Below, piece by piece: positions 46,207 to 55,945 of a DNA stretch of 64,000 nt; position 1 is the stretch's first letter, and the number at the start of each line of letters is the position of its first letter. The stretch is from Siphonodentalium dalli (Eukaryota; Mollusca; Scaphopoda; Gadilida; Siphonodentaliidae), in contig CP136063.1 in the NCBI GenBank assembly GCA_032622095.1, positions 142,511,450-142,575,449 on the forward strand. The letters are read 5' to 3'. Both the position numbers and the translations under genes were made by a program. A model generated the notes under the pieces. That model was not told where the DNA came from. It worked only from the letters and a program-made list of their open reading frames with translations, and made no database searches.

Positions 46207-46950
46207 CTATCGCAGCATCGACATCCAGAAGTTGGCGCCATTTCCTCTGGCGTTGAATCCGTGGCCAGTCCGGGTTTTCAACTTTGATATCCAATGGTCT
46301 TCACGTATCAGTCTCAGATGTTTATTCCCATTGACCTTTTCTAAAACCGATACCCTTATGTTGTCAATGGAATGTCCCGGTTGATTAAAATGTCCATAGG
46401 CTGGCTTATCATCGTGAAGTCTAATGTCCCTCAGATGTTCCAGAATCCTTTCCGACAATTGTCTCTCTGTCTCACCAACGTACACAGCGGATCCACATAT
46501 CAAACAGCTTAAACAATATATCACATTTCTGGTTTTACAATTACTATGTCTACATACTTTATATTCCGCATTCCGCGTCGTATTTTTAACTTCATCCAAA
46601 CTCATAATTATGCAAGTGGCACACGAATCCGTACATAACTGTGGTGGCATCGACACAGATCTACTCGTTTTACGATGAACCAGAATATCTCCCAAATTAC
46701 TGTCACTTCTGTATGATATTAAAGGCGGCTCGGCAAAAAGAACCCGCATCCGGTCTGATTCATATAGAATATCCATATGCTTCCTGGTTATCTGTCCTAA
46801 GCCCGGGAGAGTACTGTTATATGTCACAACAAGAGGCACCCTTCTATTTTTGGACACATTTGCTGTTTTCAGGCGTTTTAACAATTGCTTCCTGTCTAAT
46901 CTATCTATACCTTTCTGAGCTGTTTCTCGATGAATCGCGCACTGTATCAC
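46207..46950 (-). CDS. GIY-YIG endonuclease domain of a Penelope-like element
   Basis: A 247-residue open frame. Residues 1-100 are the RT-to-nuclease connector (RRVPLVVTYNSTLPGL at 36-51). A cysteine cluster CTDSCATC lies at 106-113 and VCRHSNC at 132-138, probably zinc-binding. The GIY-YIG core follows: VIYCLSC at 143-149, AVYVGET at 155-161, ERILEH with the conserved arginine at 167-172, and the conserved glutamate in REDHWISKL at 216-224. In PLEs this domain nicks DNA for target-primed integration. All core residues appear present. The frame is one base out of register with the RT frame, which ends at a short A/AG-rich run near 46960, so expression would need a frameshift unless this is decay. 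Confidence 0.85.
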   Translation of the reverse strand: MIQCAIHRETAQKGIDRLDRKQLLKRLKTANVSKNRRVPLVVTYNSTLPGLGQITRKHMDILYESDRMRVLFAEPPLISYRSDSNLGDILVHRKTSRSVSMPPQLCTDSCATCIIMSLDEVKNTTRNAEYKVCRHSNCKTRNVIYCLSCLICGSAVYVGETERQLSERILEHLRDIRLHDDKPAYGHFNQPGHSIDNIRVSVLEKVNGNKHLRLIREDHWISKLKTRTGHGFNARGNGANFWMSMLR

Positions 46951-48275
46951 CTCCGCCTCAGCTGCTTTTTCAACTCACGGCGATGTCGCAAATAATCTGC
47001 CTGTTTTTCACAAATTCTCCTTATGCGAATACCTAGACCATACACCACCGATCTCTTTATGTGAGCGGGGTGGCTAGAATCCCTGTCTAGATACAGCATC
47101 TTATCTGTCGGTTTTCTATACAAATCCGTATACAATTTCCCATTCGACAAATGCACCATTGTATCCAGAAATTCAATTTTATCATCTGCATATCGAAGTT
47201 CAACTTTAATCTTGGGATGTATTGAATTAGCGTGGGCAATGAAATTTTCCAGTTGTTCGATACCATGAGTCCACACACCGAATCCGTCATCTATATACCT
47301 TTTGTAGAATGTCGGCGCCTGATTATAATTTAAGAGTGATTCGTCCCATTTCCTCATAAATGTACATGCGTAATTTCTCCCAAGTCGCGATCCTATGGCA
47401 ACTACATCGTTTTGCAGAAATGATTTGTCAGCAAGATTGAAGTTATTGTTCTCCAACACTAGGTCTATCATTTCCATCGCATACTTTGTTTCGATTAGTG
47501 GGTTATTTCTTGACTCAAGTGCTTCTTTGCACGCCTCCATACCCTCCTTGCGGGGAACCGACGGATATAATTCCACTGGATCGAGATTCCATATAAACTC
47601 GGTCGTTTTGGACGGATACCATTTAGGTATACTATGAGTATGAGATTCCTCTTCACACAAATTAGTACTTGAATCCAAATAAATTGATATTTCAGTTGTA
47701 ATAGATTTGTGCACGTCTGAAAACAATTTGTTTGCCTCTCCGACTATAAGATCAATGTCCATGGGTAGTGCATTTAGGGAACATAGCATATAGTCTACAA
47801 CTGATGCGTCTCGACATGTAAGAGATCCAATTTCCCGGTCAGTTCCCAGTCTTCCATTTAAAATTAACAGGTCGTTGTGCTGACAATAGCTCAGTAATTG
47901 ATGGCCAAAATTATTTGCCGTTTTGTCCATACTATGCCTCTTTAAGGGTAGACCACAATTCTCTAACACCATTTCGGCAGTTAAGTTTTGGTTATCGTAA
48001 ATACCATTATCATTTTCATCAATCAGAATATAGTCTATTTTTTCTGAAGTACGAGCATTAAAATCGCCAGTTAAAAAAATATTATCATATCCTTGTCTCA
48101 TTTTCAAAATGTCGGTGTCAAGTTCACTAAAAGCTGAATTCGATGAATATCTTGTTCCTTCGGGTGGAACATAAACAGCTCCCAATATAATTTTGACACC
48201 GCACTGCTGTATTTCCACCCAGTGAACATATTGGCAATCTGTCTGCAATATATGTGTAGATGACGCTAATTCCAC
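46947..48275 (-). CDS. In-frame fusion: LINE EEP endonuclease plus truncated Penelope RT
   Basis: One uninterrupted 442-residue frame. Residues 20-195 are an EEP/APE-type endonuclease of the Nimb-like LINE group: AVYVPPE (33-39), GDFNART (70-76), NNFGHQLL (121-128), ASVVDYM (157-163) and LFSDVHKSI (184-192), the last two carrying the expected catalytic D and H. Residues 196-230 are the LINE linker. From residue 231 the protein is Penelope RT: LDPVELYPSVPRKEG (motif A; catalytic D232), RYIDDGFGVW (motif C, 326-335), KIEFLDTMVH (366-375) and LYRKPTDKM. RT motifs before the catalytic D are lacking, so RT activity is doubtful. The start at 48275 is only the first ATG in frame; the EEP domain truly begins upstream in another frame. 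Confidence 0.85.
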   Translation of the reverse strand: MELASSTHILQTDCQYVHWVEIQQCGVKIILGAVYVPPEGTRYSSNSAFSELDTDILKMRQGYDNIFLTGDFNARTSEKIDYILIDENDNGIYDNQNLTAEMVLENCGLPLKRHSMDKTANNFGHQLLSYCQHNDLLILNGRLGTDREIGSLTCRDASVVDYMLCSLNALPMDIDLIVGEANKLFSDVHKSITTEISIYLDSSTNLCEEESHTHSIPKWYPSKTTEFIWNLDPVELYPSVPRKEGMEACKEALESRNNPLIETKYAMEMIDLVLENNNFNLADKSFLQNDVVAIGSRLGRNYACTFMRKWDESLLNYNQAPTFYKRYIDDGFGVWTHGIEQLENFIAHANSIHPKIKVELRYADDKIEFLDTMVHLSNGKLYTDLYRKPTDKMLYLDRDSSHPAHIKRSVVYGLGIRIRRICEKQADYLRHRRELKKQLRRR

Positions 48276-48485
48276 CAGATTTTACCCGGGAGAGTTTCGT
48301 GCGATTTTTCATATATAGGGCAAAACCTGGTAATACTAGATTATCGCAATCATCTGTCTTCGTTTCCGATAAACAAAGTATATCGTGATTCATGCACATA
48401 GTTTGGAATTCTGGGTAGGCTATTTTTTTTCTAATTCCACAAACATTTAAACTTAATATTTTGATGCCACGTTGCGAACATTATC
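48276..48485 (-). pseudogene. N-terminal part of the LINE EEP endonuclease, one frameshift upstream
   Basis: Reading leftwards from about 48480 the frame gives RGIKILSLNVCGIRKK, then MCMNHDILCLSETKTDD and LPGFALYMKNRTKL. This is the classical start of a LINE EEP domain with the catalytic N (LNVCG) and E (SETKTD). A frameshift near 48285-48300 separates it from the 442-residue frame. The start overlaps the end of the acidic ORF1-like frame. Confidence 0.8.
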
Positions 48486-48998
48486 GACATGAGTCGTTTT
48501 TTGCACAACCAAATCATTATCTCGATCAGTACTAGGCCTCGTACTAGAGTTATCTCCACTTCCAGGTTTGTCGGTATTTTGATCATTGTTAGCATTGTCC
48601 AAATTTTCATAATACAGTATTCGGTCGTATATATCATTATATTCTCGGTCTTCCTCGCTTTCCGGATATAATGTTCCATATGCTTCGTGTAATACCTCCG
48701 AAAAATATCCTATTGTCTGCCCGATGTTTTTAACAGGGCTATAATCACGATAATAGTTTTCATAATTAATATCATCATCCGCATTAATATCATCATCGTT
48801 GGTACAAAAATCATCATCATCATTATCGTCATCATCATCGTCATCATCATCATCATCATCATCACAATCATGTCCAAGGTACGTCCCAGCACCATCGGTT
48901 GAACTGCAAGTAGAATGTATACTTCGTGCATCATATAATGGACATTCAAAGGGTGACCACATTTTTGCTGACCAGAAACCGATTCCAGAATGCACCAA
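48453..48998 (-). CDS. Acidic ORF1-like frame with poly-aspartate run
   Basis: A 181-residue frame upstream of the endonuclease, ending (NVASKY) inside the first codons of the EEP domain, so the two overlap in different frames as ORF1 and ORF2 of a LINE would. It contains about 13 consecutive Asp encoded by a GAT repeat (48803-48870), more acidic stretches, and cysteines near the N-terminus (CPLY, CSST). The region upstream (49060-49130) encodes further cysteine-rich pieces in other frames (TTKCQDCPEDG), perhaps a decayed zinc-binding part. The role as ORF1 is inferred from position. Confidence 0.4.
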   Translation of the reverse strand: MVHSGIGFWSAKMWSPFECPLYDARSIHSTCSSTDGAGTYLGHDCDDDDDDDDDDDDDNDDDDFCTNDDDINADDDINYENYYRDYSPVKNIGQTIGYFSEVLHEAYGTLYPESEEDREYNDIYDRILYYENLDNANNDQNTDKPGSGDNSSTRPSTDRDNDLVVQKTTHVDNVRNVASKY

Positions 48999-49060
48999 TC
49001 TATGTCATGCAGCTGTAGTCCTTTTGATATGCTGAGCCGTCTTCTGGGCAATCCTGACAC

Positions 49061-50377
49061 TTAGTTGTACAGTATGTGATTCTGCCATGCAATTTGAACA
49101 GGAACACCTGGAATTGGCAAATACTATAGAAATATTAAGATCTTGCATCAATAATCCCCAGGCAGAACTGGCCTATATAAAAGTATATTTCATGATTATA
49201 ATCAGTCACTTGGACTTCCACAAGTATGTTTACACGAAATATAGCTATGAGTACATATAATCCCATTGTTTTCAGGGGGGGGGGGGGCAATGAGTAAGTA
49301 GGTCCTACTACAATTTCGTGAGAGAAACAGAAATTAACATAATGTTCAAACTGACCAGTGACATGTATATTGGACGCACATACCGGTACTTGACATAAGT
49401 TTACAATTGAAACAGAATCGTAAAAAAAAGCCGAGATTTTATCTCCAAAGAGATAATTTTTATATTTACATTTTCAGCAAAAACTATCTTTTCATTATGC
49501 AATACTGTTCTTTTCTGAGGAGATGGCTCCATATAAGCGCCTGGCGCTTGATGTCAAATCCTATTCTCTCTCAAGACTTATCATACTTTTAATACATATA
49601 TATATTAACATCATTTTGTAAATTGTTGTATAAATCTGGGATACTAAATAAATAATGTTTACACCAACTCCCAATACCCACTGTGACCCAACAACCGTTG
49701 GATCAGGCATTTTGAAAATTTAATATTTATTTTTTTCAGGCAAATCTGAAATTTTTGTAACAGTTTAAATTGTTTAATATAACTTTAATTACTCTTCAAA
49801 TATACTATAAGTTAAACAACTAGAGTAGACATATACCAGGTAGAACAAACTGTTATAAGACATAACACCATTGATGGCAATGATGAGATCTAGATCTAGA
49901 TAAAATTATTATCTTTTCCATTGACAATTCATTTTTATTTAATTTTTTTAATCACATCAGATTTAAAAAATAAATAAAACTATAAACAAAAAATTCCAGT
50001 ACTCGATTTCACTTGTTTTCAATTCCACTTAAATTAGAATACTATGATATTATTGATATGTATATGCACGTCCATGTGATTTCGAAAATTTCCTTTTCCA
50101 GTTTCACTCACCGTTGTTACCAGGTTAGTCCAATGCTGTGTTGTAGGAACAGAAGGCCAACACACCGATTTGCCATCACATTTCTTCGTTTAGTGGTTAA
50201 ACGCCGGTATTATCTTCTTAAATGTCTGTATCGAGCATAACTGCTAAAATTAGCTTAATTTAATACACTTTCTGTAACGCTGTTCCCACTACCATCGCCA
50301 TCGTTGGCTAATGCAACGCTTGAACTTTTACAAAACAAATCATCGGTACGCCATTGTTTCAATGTCGAAAGGTTGTC
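49061..50377. other. No gene recognised
   Basis: AT-rich DNA with a G run at 49277-49287 and an AAT/AAA-rich stretch at 49925-49990. Nothing coding is recognised. Confidence 0.35.
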
Positions 50378-50790
50378 CCCAAGTGACGCTGAAATGGTCA
50401 TTGTCACCCTGTTTCGTTCAGTTGGGTACCCAGCTTTTTAAAACTTTCAGTTGGGTACCCAGCTTTTATAAAATTTACATTTGGGTACCCAGCTTTATGA
50501 GTAGTCAATCTGCAGCACATATGTCAAATGCATACAATTCTTCTCCACTATTATTTTCAAGCATCATGACGAATAGACATCATAATTCATATATAAACAC
50601 ATTTAACGGGTTAATTTCGAAATCAACAGACGGCAATCACTAATTAAATCACGCTCTGTTTGAGATTTCATAAAGCTTGGTACCCAAATGTAAATTTTAC
50701 AAAAGCTGGGTACCCAACTGAAAATTAAAAAAAGCTGGGTACCCAACTGAACGAAAGGGGGTGGCAGTGACCATTTCAGCCCAAGTGACG
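50378..50790. mobile_element. 391-bp foldback element with 11-bp target duplication
   Basis: The element 50389-50779 begins CTGAAATGGTCATTGTCACC and ends with the inverse (two differences). CCCAAGTGACG flanks it exactly on both sides (50378-50388, 50780-50790). The arms hold three direct copies each of GTTGGGTACCCAGCTTTT-like units, inverted between arms. The long target duplication and long inverted ends suggest a Mutator-like or foldback class. No coding part. Confidence 0.85.
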
Positions 50791-50896
50791 TCATCGCCCA
50801 AACGAGACTCAAAAATTTACGTTCCGGGGTATGTTTGTTGCCGGTCGATTTACGCGGCCCGGAATGACGGAACAGAATAATCGTTTACTATGGCCG

Positions 50897-51006
50897 ATGG
50901 GGTCATTGTCACAAGGCTCCGGTCACATTCGTAGCCAGCTTTTTAAATCGATCACAAATGTAGCCAGCTTTTCACCGGCGATCACATTCGTAGCCAGCTT
51001 TTCTAA
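50897..51006. repeat. Three-unit array related in layout to the foldback arm
   Basis: GGTCATTGTCACAAGG is followed by three units of CACATTCGTAGCCAGCTTTT type (about 50924, 50952, 50984). The order and spacing copy the left arm of 50389-50779, but the variable part of the unit differs (TTCGTAGCC instead of TTGGGTACC). The inverted right half is not seen. Confidence 0.65.
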
Positions 51007-51819
51007 TTGCATGCTTTATATGGCGCGAAACTTGACGTCATCGCGCTCGTGACTCAAATGTCGACGTCATTCTCCAAAACTGACTTCGTTGATTAACTTA
51101 TATTGGAATATAATTCGAGCATTCTAACGACATTAATCAGAAACGTTAGATTATATCAAATTAAAATTCAAGTTGCTTTATTGCGCTTTTATTCCTGGTC
51201 CACGAACCAGAGCATTGTAATATATGAACTACTGATATACGGTCAAGTTTATATACAATGAAAAAGACCATTTGAAATGCAGGATAGCAATGTATTAACT
51301 GATTTCAACTTTCCGCACAGCTGCGACGCGAACTCTTTTGTTTTAATTTATAAGACCAAACTGAGAAAGAACGATTTGGGGTAATGATCTATCGTTTTTA
51401 CCCACTTGAAATATACATTATATTTATACATTATATTTCAAATTTGACACATCTTTAATGAATGTATATTTGAAAAATCAACGAAGAGAATTCGTGGATT
51501 GTACATTTGATGTTTCAATTAAAACATCAGAATATTCCAATTGTATGCAGCATATTAAACCTATAGTGATTACTCGCTTTGATCACGTTTCGGTGATCAC
51601 GATTAATTAAATATGTATACAAGGATTATTAAGTGATGGAAATGATCAATTATATATAGTGCGTTTGTTAGTTTTACCCTAAGTGGTAAAAACAAGTGCA
51701 ACGCCAAGTAGCGTGGCATATGCCCCCGACGCTCAGTTTAAAGAGTAGGCAATGGATGGAATTGTTTGTCTATTTTCTAAATCCAAGAAGTGTGTATCTT
51801 TTCCCGTTAAACTGGGCTA
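51007..51819. other. No gene recognised
   Basis: AT-rich unassigned DNA. Confidence 0.3.
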
Positions 51820-52325
51820 CCAATAGACCAAAGCACAACCATATCCGATTATCCATACCCAATGTACAAGCTGAAATGTTCATACAGAGACAAAATTAAG
51901 AGATTCTTAAATCAAACAAGGGCTGTAACTCTGGACAAAAAATGAATGTACGAAACCTGTAGCAAGTCTGTACCCCCACCCCCCCCCCCGAGCTGTGCTA
52001 TTAACATATTAACATTCCTAAGCACAACTGAATCACAGAAGATCTTTGCCCAAGTTACAAGCTGAAATGTTCTTTCGAACATAAAATTCACAAATGTCCA
52101 AGTCAGACAAGGGCAGTAACTGCGGTAAAAAAAACTGTGGACGAAACCCGTAGTAGGCTATGTGGATATCCTTTCCCCCAAGCTGTACTATCAACATGCC
52201 AAATGACAAAGAATTCCAATAATAAAGACACCCACGTCATAATGTTTGTTATGGACGCGTTGTCGCGTTTTATACTACTTCCAGCAAAGGGCCATAACTC
52301 TGGAAAAAAGTAGGGACACTCCAAA
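51820..52325. repeat. Degenerate ~190-bp tandem repeat, three copies
   Basis: The boxes ACAAGCTGAAATGTTC (51868, 52056), CAAGGGCWGTAACTCTGG-like (51916, 52108, 52285) and GTACGAAACCTGTAG-like (51947, 52139) recur in order. A C run lies at 51971-51987. Confidence 0.65.
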
Positions 52326-52890
52326 CAATACTCACTCAATGAAAATTATCATTGAAAAAATAATTCATTAAACGTTTGGTGAGATCTTTTGCTTTAGACT
52401 CAACAGACAATAGGTTATCTCTGTGACATTACTATAAGGCATTCAACACATACCTTTGTCAATTACCTTATCTTGGTACCTAACTATATCGCCTGCTGCA
52501 TCTATTAGATTACGTATAGGTACAGTGAGTCAATATATAACGGTCTTGTCTTCATATTAACATTTAGAAACACACGCTCTACATTAAATGATATTACTAT
52601 CAAAATTAGTACAATAACAACAAATTCTCGATAGGTTCAGTGCTAAAATTTGATCGCAACTGTATAGCCAACAAACAGCATATGGCTAGTACCTAATTAA
52701 AAAAGTATAAGCCTGAGTTCCATTCATAGTCATTTATGAGAAATTTCAATTCTATTCTCGCAATCAGCACACGCAAAATTCCACCATTTATCCAGAAAGC
52801 GAAATTACCCATCTGGGTTTCAGTGTTAATTTTGATCGGATCTGTATATAGCCATATATATAAAAGTCAATTTATATATATATATCATAG
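52326..52890. other. No gene recognised
   Basis: AT-rich unassigned DNA with a TA run near 52845-52885. Confidence 0.3.
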
Positions 52891-53140
52891 TTATGGAGGC
52901 ACGGAATCACTATGAATGTTCATCGTTTCAAATGTGCTTGCTTTAGTGAGTATGAACAAATTATAATTTCTTATCGAAACGGCCAAGTATTGATCTGAAT
53001 GGCACATTGAGATGTCCCTCAAATCAGATCAAGCAAGAAAATCGGTCCCGATTTTCGCTCAAGTCGGGACTCGAACCCGTGTCAACCTCGTCTAGTCCAG
53101 ACTGCGATGATCTTATCCTTGACCCAACCACCTGGGATAC
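52891..53140 (-). mobile_element. tRNA-derived SINE
   Basis: On the minus strand it starts CCAGGTGGTTGGGTCAAGG (A-box-like), then AGATCATCGCAGTCTGGAC and, about 45 bases on, GGGTTCGAGTCCCGAC, a very good RNA polymerase III B-box. The body has ATCGGGACCGATTTTC and GCCGTTTCGATAAGAA, and the 3' end is near GTGCCTCCATAACTATGA. A diverged copy is at 36010-36270. It would need a partner LINE for mobility; none is identified. Confidence 0.75.
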
Positions 53141-55772
53141 GGAAGCATGCGCTATCTTTTTCGTTCTCTAAATTATTCTATGATCTTTGGGTTCCCATTG
53201 GATAATACGTGAACACTTTGGAATTTGCAACGATAATTCAAAATAATAGTTATTTATTTTGGAAAATATTGCTAATATCCAAAATGAAGGTGTGCTGACA
53301 CCCTAAACTTCTGCAAAGTTTCAAGCTTTAGTCACAAATTGAAAAGTTGCCTTGGACAATGTCTTTAATCTACCCCACTATAAATCTGTTTATCCAACAC
53401 ATAAATTAGACGTCTTATATATCTGAGTTCGTTTGTTTGCCATCTTTTCTATAAAGGAAGAACGCTAACTGCCTTGGGACTGTGGATAACTTATTTACGT
53501 GTTTGGTTGCTTGTCAGCACTTGGCAGGCATCTATTGCTAGGATGATTATTGTCCCGAACACTTCATCCAACATTTATTGCGCTCAGTTGTCATAAACGT
53601 GTTGTCGACTCGTGTGGATACTTCGTCGTAACATGGACGCCTAACGTTTAACTTTTCCCCGGAGGATGGCATGGAATTCATTAGATTATCATGGATGTAC
53701 AGCTGCGATCTCAGAGGATCTGGGATCATTTAGGACGAATACATAGCTTTTATGTTATCACTGGAGGCACGAAGGATGGATGATGGACTGTCAATGAAAC
53801 TTTCTAGGCGGGAGTGGAATTTCGAGACTCTTATTGCAGCTCTCGATCGGTTTGAAATTATTCGAATATGCGCTCTCGTCAGGATAGAATCAAATTTGTA
53901 TGCGTGTCAGGTTCCCATCTCCATCTAGGCCTGAACCACTTTATTCTGCAGCTATTTATTAACTACCCATTAAAATGAATAGTGCCGCCAAAAACGGTGG
54001 GCGACCAAGCCTTACAAGTATGGCGAAATGAATATATTGTAGTATTGTTCACGGCGTGTTTCTGGCAACTCAGCCACGAGCGGTAATAATCGAAATGTGC
54101 TGTTTGTGGTCATATACTTATCCAAGTTTTGCTTTATTTGTTATATGGTGAAACTTATGTTTGCATCGAGCACGTAGCCCTATAGTGATCACGGTTAACT
54201 GTTCTTTTAAATAGTACATAAAAAGGCGATATGACATGACTGGCTAATGTCCAGTTATATGTGGTAGATAGATCTCCAGGGTTATATGTTTACTGATTTT
54301 GGTTGTTTGTTTAACTATAGGGTTTAACGTCGCTTAGCCACAAAGCCATATCAAGATGAATCGTAAAAATATATGGATAATAAATAAAACAGTGGATGTT
54401 TTATATGCGATATTTGTTTCCGTATTTCGAAGCTATTTTGTCGAGTATTTTCCGGACACAAAGTTTTCTTAGTCCAAAAACAATTTACTATACAGGCTTG
54501 CTAGCTTGTGACCTATTTAATTATCGCCTAAAACAGTGATTGGTCTGTAGTATGTAGTATGTAATAATAAAGAACATCCTCTTGGTTATACGGAAAACAA
54601 ATAAAAAGCGTAATTTCTCACAGCTGAAATCTCTTGATCATATACTGTCACTTCAATAAATCTTTCCGAGGCATATACAATATACATGTATATCACACGA
54701 AACCCCTATTATATCATTAAAACATCCATTACATATTTCCTTATCTCCCACTAGTTACATACCATTTGGCATCGCGCAAAGAAAATGACCGCGCGCATTT
54801 AAATTGATTCAGGCGGATTAATACTATTTCGAAAAGCCGCAAATGACACCAACACCAGACAATGCAAAAATTATTGATTTGTTCACTAAAGTTAAATTCT
54901 TGTCCAACATCGTTGCACTAACGAAAATAGACACAAAAACAAAGAGGCAAATTGGGGGTCTATATTTTCCGTCGCCAGCCCCAGAGCGCACAATACTGTC
55001 GTATACGGTTGTGAATCGTCTTAGCCAACACTGTATGCATTTTCAGCTCCTTGTAAGGATTTTGATTTGTTAAAAAGGAATAAAGCTCTGGTTTTTTCAT
55101 GTGAAAAACTCGTTATGTTGGGATGTAAGATTTTATCAAACTCGTTTCATAAAATATTTTGATATCCCAACACAACTCGTTGTGATCCTCTCTATATATC
55201 CTTTCTATATATACAATGCGTATAAGTGTATTTATGTTCCAGGTTGATTTAATCCTTAGTCCTATTTGACAAATCATGCATCCCGTTGTACTATCGATAA
55301 TATGGGACGAATGACAAAGCCGCCGAAAGAAGCATAGGATCTTCATAAGTTCACGCTGTAGTTCGTAAATATGAACGCATCGTCAAAATGTATCTCCTTT
55401 CATTGTGTATGTATGATCGATGTGGTTGGAATTGTCCCTGAGCACTCTCTTATCAGTTTGAGTCAATGTAATAAGCGGAAAAATTAGTTCTGTTGGCGTT
55501 TATAAGAAGCAGAGTCATTACCGGTTAAAACTCTGTTATAGGAAGCTGATGGAACGCTATTTTCACGAATTCGACTCTCTATGTGTCATTTTAAACGTAA
55601 ATAGTTTGCAAACATGAAGTATTTTCCTGATCTGGGATAGTTTATTGCCAAAAATTGAAGTTGAGATGTATTTATTTTCTGAGAAAGTTCGCTCGATCGT
55701 TGCCAATTGCGGTCAATTTATTTTCGGCCCATTTGGAAATCTCGTCCAACTCAAATCCTGTTTGGTCCAGGG
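53141..55772. other. No gene recognised
   Basis: About 2.6 kb without repeat or gene that I can name. Open frames (53729-53547, 54843-55073, 55346-55113) have no recognised domain. Confidence 0.35.
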
Positions 55773-55945
55773 GGGGGGGGGGGGTGGGGGTCAGGAAAAA
55801 CATTACGGATACAAGGTGGAAATTTTGTGTTTTTCAGTTTTGGGGACCCACCACCCCGGGAGCGTAAGTTTTTTCCACCCATGTCTGGGACACCCACCCG
55901 GGACCGTAAGTTTTTTCCACCCAGGTCTGGGACACCCACCCCCTA
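55773..55945. repeat. G run plus ~43-bp minisatellite
   Basis: A run of 15 G with one interruption lies at 55771-55792. Then two to three units of CCGTAAGTTTTTTCCACCCA and GGTCTGGGACACCCACC follow (55850-55942). The overlapping long frames on both strands are artefacts of the repeat. Related wording recurs at 58545-58620. Confidence 0.75.

Larger units (their letters stand above)
46040..49060 (-). mobile_element. Chimeric retroelement: LINE 5' half joined to Penelope-like 3' half
   Basis: On the minus strand, in order, are an acidic ORF1-like frame (48998-48453), a LINE EEP endonuclease (48480-47620), a Penelope-type RT lacking its first motifs (47585-46950), a GIY-YIG endonuclease (46950-46207), and a hammerhead-like terminal motif (46085-46045). 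The LINE part continues up to, and the PLE part starts at, about 47580-47590, without a stop or shift between them. No LINE RT follows the PLE, so this is not simply a PLE inserted into a complete LINE. Template switching during reverse transcription explains it well. The 5' border near 49060 is uncertain. Confidence 0.75.

Noticed and set aside
50430-51006. CRISPR-like repeats with spacers
   Set aside because: Only three units per array, spacers of the same composition, inverted partner arm, target duplication and a eukaryotic setting point to a foldback element.
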